From: JAQIBY01 sp034721855
GTDB taxonomy: Bacteria; Bacteroidota; Bacteroidia; Bacteroidales; ML635J-15
Reading direction: 5' to 3'
DNA: 12,956 bases
NCBI GenBank assembly: GCA_034721855.1
Contig: JAYENB010000181.1
Location: 1 to 12,956 of the forward strand
Shown here: positions 7,088 through 12,956 of the stretch, in pieces
How the letters are laid out: every line of letters starts with the position of its first letter
Position numbering within the stretch: position 1 is the first letter of the stretch
Notes under the pieces: generated by a model
Told to the model about the DNA's origin: nothing
What the model saw: only the letters and a program-made list of their open reading frames with translations
The model's database searches: none
Translations under genes and position numbers: made by a program

Positions 7088-9220
7088 ATGAAACAGACAG
7101 CTTTATTTTTAATGGTTTTTATCGTTTTTGTATCATGCATGAATGATAAAAAAGACAAGAAGAGCTGGGATTATCCAGAGACAAAGAAGACAGACGTTGT
7201 GGATGGATATTTTGGTACAGAAGTGCCGGATCCATATCGCTGGCTTGAAAATGACACATCTCCGGAAACGAAAGCATGGGTGAAAAAACAAAATGAAGTT
7301 ACTTTTTCATACCTGGAAAGCATTGATTTTCGTGATGACATCCGGCAACGGTTAAAATCAATTTGGGATTATCCAAAAATCTCTGCTCCTTATCATAAGG
7401 CAGGGTATTATTTTCTGTATAAAAATGACGGGCTGCAAAACCAGTCTGTACTGTATTATAAATCTAACATTGAAGATGAAGAAAAAATATTGCTGGATCC
7501 GAATAAGTTGTCTGAAGATGGTACTGTGGCATTGGCAGGTACTTCGGTATCAGATGATGGCAAATACCTGGCCTATGGCATTTCCAGGAGTGGAAGCGAC
7601 TGGAAAGAATATTACGTTAAAGAAATTGAATCCGGCAAGGTGTTGGATGATAAACTGGAGTGGATAAAATTTTCAGGAGTTACCTGGTTTGAAGATGGTT
7701 TGTTTTACAGTCGTTATCCGGAGCCAAATGAAGGCAAGGCGTTATCTGCCGAAAATAAGAACAACAAGATTTATTATCATGCTTTGGGTGATAATCAGGC
7801 AAATGACAAATTGGTATATGAAGATCCTGCACACCCGGATTGGGGTTTCAGCGTTGGTACAACCGATGATAATAAGTATTTGATTATTTCTGCTACCGAA
7901 TCAACATCAGGCAATGCCTTGTATCTGAAAGATTTGCAAAATAAACCATCAGCGATACAAAAAATCATCACAAATTTTGAGAATGATTACTGGGTGGTTG
8001 ATCACATTGATGGGAAATTATACGTCATGACAAATGATGATGCATCAAAATACAGGTTGATTGCTATTGATCCCGACAATCCTGAACCTGAAAACCGGGA
8101 AACGGTAATTGAAGAAAAAGATTTTGTGTTGCGTTCGGTAAAATACATCGGCGGGAAACTCATCACTAAGTACATGAAGGATGCCCATACCGTTGTCAAG
8201 GTTTTTGATAAAGATGGCACCTTTTTGTATGATGTAGATTTTCCTGTTTTGGGAACTGTTTATGGTTTCGGTGGAGAAAAAGAAGATACGGTGACGTTTT
8301 ATACTGTCACTTCTTTTACCACACCTTCATCGGTTTATAAATACAATATTCAGACCAACACATCTGAGTTATACCAGACATCCCAAATTGATTTTGATGC
8401 CGGAAAATATGAGACAAAGCAAGTGTTTTATGAAAGCAAGGACGGCACAAAAGTACCCATGTTTATTGTACACAAAAAAGACATTGAACTGGATGGGACT
8501 AATCCAACCATTTTATACGGCTATGGTGGTTTTAACATCAGTTTGACACCATCGTTTTCCATATCACGCCTGATATGGCTTGAGCAAGGTGGTGTGTATG
8601 CTGTTGCAAACCTACGTGGTGGTGGAGAATATGGTAAAGAATGGCATCAGGCAGGCACAAAAATGAAAAAACAAAATGTTTTTGATGATTTTATTGCTGC
8701 TGCTGAATACCTTATCAACAAGGATTACACAAATTCAGATAAACTTGCTGTCATGGGAGGTTCCAACGGGGGCCTGCTCGTGGGGGCAGTTATCAATCAG
8801 CGTCCTGAGCTTTTTCAGGTAGTTGTGCCATCGGTAGGTGTCATGGATATGTTAAGGTATCATTTGTTTACCATTGGCAAATTCTGGGCAAGCGATTACG
8901 GCACAAGCTCAGACAGTAAGGAAATGTTTGAATACCTGTATGGATATTCACCACTGCATAATATTGAACCAGGGAAAGAATACCCGGCTGTGATGGTAAA
9001 AACAGCCGATCATGATGACCGTGTTGTCCCGGCCCATTCTTTCAAATATATTGCTACTTTACAGGAAAAATACCAGGGTGAAAATCCCGTTATGATACGC
9101 ATTGAAACTAAAGCAGGTCATGGGTCTGGAAAACCAACCGAAAAAATCATTGATGAATACGCCGATATGTATGCATTTGTTTTTGATAATATGGATGTGA
9201 CACCGGAATTTGATGATTAG
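7088..9220 (+). CDS. Prolyl oligopeptidase (S9A), probable lipoprotein
   Basis: A 710-residue prolyl oligopeptidase, which cuts short peptides after proline. The N-terminus MKQTALFLMVFIVFVSC resembles a lipoprotein signal with C17 as the lipidated residue (the -3 Phe is tolerated in this phylum), so it is likely membrane-anchored outside the cytoplasm. The family N-terminal signature VPDPYRWLEND follows at about 46, then a seven-bladed beta-propeller (about 75-430) and the alpha/beta hydrolase domain. Catalytic residues are all visible: S559 in GGSNGG, D643 in ADHDDRVVP (with R645, the usual substrate-binding Arg), and H678 in AGHGSGKP. ANLRGGGEYG near 505 is another family block. Length suits the family (about 700). 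ATG 7088 is chosen because the signal peptide starts there and a -7 box lies just upstream. It probably degrades proline-containing peptides in the envelope, perhaps downstream of the tricorn-type peptidase. Confidence 0.95.
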   Translation: MKQTALFLMVFIVFVSCMNDKKDKKSWDYPETKKTDVVDGYFGTEVPDPYRWLENDTSPETKAWVKKQNEVTFSYLESIDFRDDIRQRLKSIWDYPKISAPYHKAGYYFLYKNDGLQNQSVLYYKSNIEDEEKILLDPNKLSEDGTVALAGTSVSDDGKYLAYGISRSGSDWKEYYVKEIESGKVLDDKLEWIKFSGVTWFEDGLFYSRYPEPNEGKALSAENKNNKIYYHALGDNQANDKLVYEDPAHPDWGFSVGTTDDNKYLIISATESTSGNALYLKDLQNKPSAIQKIITNFENDYWVVDHIDGKLYVMTNDDASKYRLIAIDPDNPEPENRETVIEEKDFVLRSVKYIGGKLITKYMKDAHTVVKVFDKDGTFLYDVDFPVLGTVYGFGGEKEDTVTFYTVTSFTTPSSVYKYNIQTNTSELYQTSQIDFDAGKYETKQVFYESKDGTKVPMFIVHKKDIELDGTNPTILYGYGGFNISLTPSFSISRLIWLEQGGVYAVANLRGGGEYGKEWHQAGTKMKKQNVFDDFIAAAEYLINKDYTNSDKLAVMGGSNGGLLVGAVINQRPELFQVVVPSVGVMDMLRYHLFTIGKFWASDYGTSSDSKEMFEYLYGYSPLHNIEPGKEYPAVMVKTADHDDRVVPAHSFKYIATLQEKYQGENPVMIRIETKAGHGSGKPTEKIIDEYADMYAFVFDNMDVTPEFDD

Positions 9221-9232
9221 TATAGTGTTTCT

Positions 9233-9386
9233 TAATTAGTGTCCGTCCATAATGTCCGATTTCTGCGTTACGCTCGCATTGACAACCAGTCATTTACGCC
9301 AGTAAACTCCTGGTTGCCAATACTTCGCAAGCCTTGATCTTGAACATTATGACCCAGACACTGACTCTATTGACAAGCACTAATTA
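9233..9386. repeat. Large imperfect palindromic element after the S9 gene
   Basis: Outer inverted arms TAATTAGTG (9233-9241) and CACTAATTA (9378-9386) are perfect. Within them, the stretch from GTGTCCG to ATAATGT (9239-9255) is the near reverse complement of ACATTATGACCCAGACACT (9344-9362). The arm GCATTGACAACCAG (9279-9292 region) pairs with CTGGTTGCCAATAC, and a GTTTAC/GTAAAC-type pair surrounds the centre GCCA. The whole forms one long, interrupted stem. It begins 12 bases after the stop at 9220, so it could also end that transcript. It carries no open frame and looks like a non-autonomous or REP-like element. Confidence 0.65.
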
Positions 9387-9543
9387 GTTGATTACTGTCT
9401 TCAATATTGGTAATTTAACAAATGTTCTGACATTTTTGGCAAATAGAAAAGTTCTATCTTCTAGGTCATATTGTTTTGAATTACCGTCATTCGTCGGTAC
9501 AGGTTTGATTTTTCATCATTTGATATTGTTTAGTATTTAAAAA

Positions 9544-9700
9544 TTGAGCCCAGTCTAAAAAGGCATTGCTTTGCCACTAAGACACGAAGACACAAAGTAT
9601 CACAAAGATTAAAGCATTGTAATTCTGTCCTTTGTGGGTCTTGGTGTCTTAGTGACTTTGTGGCATTTTTCATTTTTTTGACTTTTTAGACCGTGCTCAA
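9544..9700. repeat. 157-bp MITE-like element with 19-bp terminal inverted repeats
   Basis: The left end TTGAGCCCAGTCTAAAAAG (9544-9562) matches the reverse complement of the right end (9682-9700) at 17 of 19 bases. A second inverted pair lies inside: GCCACTAAGACACGAAGACA at 9573-9592 against 9630-9665, which reads GTCTTAGTGACTTTGTGGC on its right side, with small insertions. No open frame of note is present. Candidate flanking A/T bases are too simple to call a target duplication. The CACTAAGACAC type of repeat is common in Bacteroidota spacers; the complete bounded unit is inferred here. Confidence 0.6.
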
Positions 9701-9702
9701 AA

Positions 9703-9775
9703 TTAGGATTTAGAATTTCCGGTTTACCCCGTTGGTTATTCAACCTACGAGGTTTATCTAAGTTAGGATTTAGAA
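9703..9775. repeat. 13-base direct repeats flanking a small hairpin
   Basis: TTAGGATTTAGAA occurs at 9703-9715 and again at 9763-9775. Between them ACCCCGTTGGTT (9726-9737) pairs with AACCTACGAGGT (9742-9753) at 10 of 12 positions around a 4-nt loop. The arrangement resembles a tiny insertion bounded by a direct repeat, lying directly after the right end of the MITE-like element. Confidence 0.5.
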
Positions 9776-9886
9776 ATTAGTGCTTCGGGTTTATTGATAT
9801 GTCATGATAGCAGAATGGTTGCATAATACGGCTGTGAGCTGAACATTTGCCTAACGCAAAATTAACACATAGTTTGTCACAAAACA

Positions 9887-9917
9887 TTTGTTCATTTTGA
9901 ACACTATTGTATTTTTG
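9887..9917 (+). promoter_or_regulatory. Bacteroidota promoter for the receiver/PPDK_N gene
   Basis: TTTG at 9887-9890 and TATTTTTG at 9910-9917 are separated by 19 bases, matching the phylum's -33 TTTG and -7 TAnnTTTG consensus in both boxes and in spacing. Transcription should start near 9922-9924, leaving a leader of about 20 bases before ATG 9944. This argues against the in-frame GTG at 9920 as the start. Confidence 0.7.
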
Positions 9918-9943
9918 TAGTGAATCAAGTCAGCCTTGTCATC

Positions 9944-12900
9944 ATGAACAATTATTTATACCAGCATTTCAGGAAATTTCATTTTACGGAAACAGCATTC
10001 AATAAGCTGATGAGTAAGCGGATATATAAAGTGTTGCTTGTCTGCAGCCGGTATGATGCATTTATCCTGGAAGAAGACGGCAGAATTGATGAGCAATTGT
10101 TTAACGAGTATGTGTCTCTCAACTTGCGCTATCCCCCTGAAATTATCCAGGTTTCAACCGCCGAAGATGCCATTGTGACATTGAAACAGGAAAAGATCAA
10201 CCTGGTGATTAACATGTTGAGTGTGGAAGATATGGATCCGTTTGATCTGTCATATTTCATTAAAGAATCCTATCCCACTATCCCCATTGTTGTTTTGTCG
10301 CCGTTTTCACGGGAAATTTCAGATAAGCTCGAAACCATTGACAAGCGGGTTTTTGATTATGTGTTTTCATGGCTGGGAGATGTGGCAATTTTGCTTGCTA
10401 TCATCAAATTGCTTGAAGACAAGCGTAATGTTGAGTATGACGTGAATTATGTGGGTGTTCAAACGGTTATTTTGGTGGAAGATTCTGTCAGGTATTACTC
10501 TTCTTACCTTCCCACATTGTATAAAGTTCTTATTCAGCAGGCCAAGCAATTTACACGGGAGGGCTTGAATGAACATCAGAAAATGTTGCGCATGCGTGGC
10601 AGGCCAAAAATTTTGTTGGCAACCAGCTATGAAGAAGCTGTTTTTCTGTATGAAAAATACAAAAACAATTTATTGGGTGTTATTTCTGACATACGTTACC
10701 CCAGAAAAGGAAAACTTGATCCGGAAGCGGGTTTTCGCCTGGCTGAAATGATTAAAGAAGAAAATAAGTTAACTCCCATGCTATTGCAATCAAGTAATTA
10801 TGATAACCTTGAAAAAACACGTGAGTTGGGTGCTCATTTTATGCATAAATATTCTAAAACACTTTTGCATGAGCTCAAGGATTTTGTAACTGAATATTTT
10901 GCTTTTGGTGATTTTATCTTTTTTGATCCGGATACAGGCAAGGAAGTTGCCAGGGTGTCCAGCCTAAAAGATCTGCAGGAGTGTATTTTTGATATTCCCG
11001 ATAAAACCATTTTGGATTATGCTGATCTGAATCAGTTTTCACGGTGGCTGAAAGCAAGGGCGCTTTTTCCCATTGCAGACATATTGCATTCTGCGACGGT
11101 TGAAGATTTCTCAGGGCCAAAAGAAATTAAAAAATACATTTATGATGCCATTGCATGGTATCGTTACAACAAAGGCCGAGGGATCATTGCGAAATTCTAC
11201 CGTGAGAATTACGATGAATACCTCATGTTTACCAGGATGGGAGATGGTTCCCTTGGTGGAAAAGCCCGGGGATTGGCCTTTATCGATAACCTGATAAGTA
11301 GAAATGAATTGACAGACCGTTATGAAAATGTGCTGGTAACCATACCACGTACCCTGGTAATTACCACAGATCTGTTTGATGATTTTATGGAAAGCAACGA
11401 TTTGTTAACATTTGCCCTCGAAGATACTGATGATAAAAAAATTCTGAAAAAATTTGTTGAAGCCACACTTCCCGAACATCTTGTTGAAGACCTCCGGAAA
11501 TTTATTGAAGTGGTGCAAAATCCCATTGCTGTACGTTCCTCAAGCCTTTTGGAAGATTCACACTACCAGCCATTTGCCGGCATATATAACACGTATATGA
11601 TTCCTTCTGATGAAGACATCAATGTCAGCCTTGATATGTTGAAAGTGGCTGTGAAATCTGTGTATGCTTCTGTGTATTTTCAGGACAGTAAAGCGTATAT
11701 GAATGTGACAAAAAATGTCATTGATGAAGAGAAAATGGGCGTAGTTTTACAGGAATTATGCGGGAAACGTCATGGGGATATATTTTATCCTACCATATCT
11801 GGTGTGGCCAGGTCCATTAATTTCTATCCCATTGATAAAGAAAGAAGTGAAGACGGCATTGTAAACCTAGCATTTGGACTTGGCCAATATGTAGTTGATG
11901 GTGGATTGTGCCTGCGTTTTTCACCCAAACATTCCCGGAAAATATTGCAATTGAGCAGCACTGGTATGGCATTGCGTGAAACCCAGAAAAAGTTCCTGGC
12001 ACTGGATATGAACAAAGATAGCTTTACCATCAATACGGATGACGGCGTAAACCTGATTAAAGAAGATATCAAAACGGCCATGGGTGATGATATGATGAAA
12101 CATGTGGTATCAACCTTTGATTATAATGACAATGTGTTACGGGACGGGATTTCAATGTCAGGCAAAGGGAAGGCAATTGTTTCTTTTGCCAATATTTTGA
12201 AACATAATTACATCCCTCTTGCGGAAATTATTTCAGATGTGATAAAAATAGGGCAACGGGAAATGAATAATCCGGTAGAAATTGAATTTGCTGTATGTCT
12301 CAATGTGCCGGACGAACCCATCGAAAATGTATTTAATTTGCTGCAGATACGTCCCATTGTGGATAATCAGGAAACCATTAACCTTGACTTGAAAAAGGTG
12401 GATAAACAAAAAACCATTATGGTCAGCGATTCTGCATTGGGCAATGGGATTTACGATGATATTAAACACATTGTGTATGTAAAACCGGAGACATTTAACC
12501 CTGCCAATAATCCGAAAGTAGCTGAAATCATAGGGAAAATTAATGATGAGATACAGGATAAAAATGAAAAATTCATTCTTATTGGTCCCGGCAGGTGGGG
12601 AAGTATTGACCCATGGCTTGGCATTCCTGTCCGGTGGGCCCAGATTTCAGCAGCCCGCGTGATGGTTGAAGCCGGTATTAAAAATTATCATGTAGATCCT
12701 TCACAGGGAACGCACTTTTTTCAGAATTTAACATCGTTTCATGTGGGATATTTTACGGTGAATACCAACATTGACGAAGGGTATTATCATGTTGAATACT
12801 TGAATGAACAACCAGCTGTCTATGAGGATGAATATTTGAGGCACATCGAATTTGATAAACCGGTTCAGATATTAATTGACGGTAAAAAAAACCAGGGTGT

Positions 12901-12949
12901 GATCATGAAAGCAGGGGAAGATTTCAATCGGGAAAACGACAATGGTTGA
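9944..12949 (+). CDS. Two receiver-like domains fused to a PEP-synthase/PPDK-type ATP-binding domain
   Basis: A 1001-residue cytoplasmic protein with no signal peptide. Residues about 24-165 form a degenerate receiver, where N90 in LVINMLS replaces the phosphoacceptor Asp. Residues about 173-320 form a second receiver with acidic E179/D180 (VEDS), phosphoacceptor D249 (GVISDIR), S283 (LLQSS) and K302 (MHKYS). A linker leads to a PPDK_N-type nucleotide-binding domain: GSLGGKARGL (K440), AVRSSSLLEDS...FAG (R531, E537, D538), EIEFAV (E781) and LLQIRPI (Q801, R803). The C-terminal region holds FILIGPGRWGS (881-887) and PSQGTHFFQNL (919-929). The swivel phosphohistidine domain (TSHAA-type) and PEP/pyruvate barrel are absent, so calling it PEP synthase or PPDK would be wrong. 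It probably uses ATP under receiver control, with an unknown acceptor. Similar PEP/pyruvate-binding proteins are annotated in Bacteroidota. ATG 9944 fits the promoter. An ATG at 12942 overlaps the stop and could open a further gene. Confidence 0.88.
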   Translation: MNNYLYQHFRKFHFTETAFNKLMSKRIYKVLLVCSRYDAFILEEDGRIDEQLFNEYVSLNLRYPPEIIQVSTAEDAIVTLKQEKINLVINMLSVEDMDPFDLSYFIKESYPTIPIVVLSPFSREISDKLETIDKRVFDYVFSWLGDVAILLAIIKLLEDKRNVEYDVNYVGVQTVILVEDSVRYYSSYLPTLYKVLIQQAKQFTREGLNEHQKMLRMRGRPKILLATSYEEAVFLYEKYKNNLLGVISDIRYPRKGKLDPEAGFRLAEMIKEENKLTPMLLQSSNYDNLEKTRELGAHFMHKYSKTLLHELKDFVTEYFAFGDFIFFDPDTGKEVARVSSLKDLQECIFDIPDKTILDYADLNQFSRWLKARALFPIADILHSATVEDFSGPKEIKKYIYDAIAWYRYNKGRGIIAKFYRENYDEYLMFTRMGDGSLGGKARGLAFIDNLISRNELTDRYENVLVTIPRTLVITTDLFDDFMESNDLLTFALEDTDDKKILKKFVEATLPEHLVEDLRKFIEVVQNPIAVRSSSLLEDSHYQPFAGIYNTYMIPSDEDINVSLDMLKVAVKSVYASVYFQDSKAYMNVTKNVIDEEKMGVVLQELCGKRHGDIFYPTISGVARSINFYPIDKERSEDGIVNLAFGLGQYVVDGGLCLRFSPKHSRKILQLSSTGMALRETQKKFLALDMNKDSFTINTDDGVNLIKEDIKTAMGDDMMKHVVSTFDYNDNVLRDGISMSGKGKAIVSFANILKHNYIPLAEIISDVIKIGQREMNNPVEIEFAVCLNVPDEPIENVFNLLQIRPIVDNQETINLDLKKVDKQKTIMVSDSALGNGIYDDIKHIVYVKPETFNPANNPKVAEIIGKINDEIQDKNEKFILIGPGRWGSIDPWLGIPVRWAQISAARVMVEAGIKNYHVDPSQGTHFFQNLTSFHVGYFTVNTNIDEGYYHVEYLNEQPAVYEDEYLRHIEFDKPVQILIDGKKNQGVIMKAGEDFNRENDNG

Positions 12950-12956
12950 TAGCGGT

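Noticed and set aside
9387..9543. Spacer between two palindromic elements
   Set aside because: I see no gene, RNA motif or repeat here beyond a 4-bp hairpin (ACCG/CGGT near 9483-9500).
9920..9943. GTG at 9920 as the start of the receiver/PPDK_N gene
   Set aside because: It lies at or before the transcription start predicted from the TTTG-N19-TATTTTTG promoter.
12942..12956. ATG overlapping the stop of the last gene, reading MVDSG to the window edge
   Set aside because: Only five codons are visible, so a coupled downstream gene is possible but cannot be supported here.

Overview
The window most likely comes from a Bacteroidota chromosome (Bacteroidales or Marinilabiliales-like; the order is inference). 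Evidence: a C-terminal type IX secretion (T9SS) sorting domain, exported peptidases typical of the phylum, TAnnTTTG-type -7 promoter boxes instead of sigma70 boxes, no Shine-Dalgarno sequences at the starts, AT-rich genes, and long intergenic spacers filled with short-period tandem repeats and imperfect palindromes.

Layout. 1-1761 (+): 3' part of a large secreted surface protein with a beta-rich glycine repeat region, two S74 intramolecular-chaperone domains separated by an Fn3-like domain, a coiled coil and a T9SS sorting domain. 1762-2053: spacer holding an eroded second copy of a T9SS sorting domain and a short perfect hairpin. 2054-5302 (-): exported tricorn-type S41 peptidase, convergent with the first gene. 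5303-6020: about 720 bases without a credible gene, holding a 7-base-period array, an 8-base-period array and a GC-richer stretch with two strong hairpins. 6021-6608 (+): YqgE/AlgH family protein. 6609-7087: spacer with a second, longer 8-base-period array inside weak inverted-repeat arms. 7088-9220 (+): prolyl oligopeptidase (S9A), probable lipoprotein. 9221-9943: spacer with three palindromic, MITE-like elements and then a good Bacteroidota promoter. 9944-12949 (+): a 1001-residue protein fusing two receiver-like domains to a PEP-synthase/PPDK-type ATP-binding domain and a C-terminal GPGRWGS domain.

How the genes may work together. The tricorn homologue and the prolyl oligopeptidase both carry export signals and would break down peptides in the envelope or at the surface. 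They are separate transcription units, so the pairing is only suggestive. YqgE looks like an unlinked housekeeping gene. The least conventional protein is the receiver/PPDK_N fusion: its ATP-binding motifs are present, but the phosphohistidine swivel and PEP/pyruvate domains of the textbook enzymes are absent, so its phosphoryl acceptor is unknown. The first gene is also odd: two apparently intact self-cleavage motifs lie upstream of the signal it needs for export. No tRNA, rRNA, CRISPR array, transposase or complete insertion sequence was seen.
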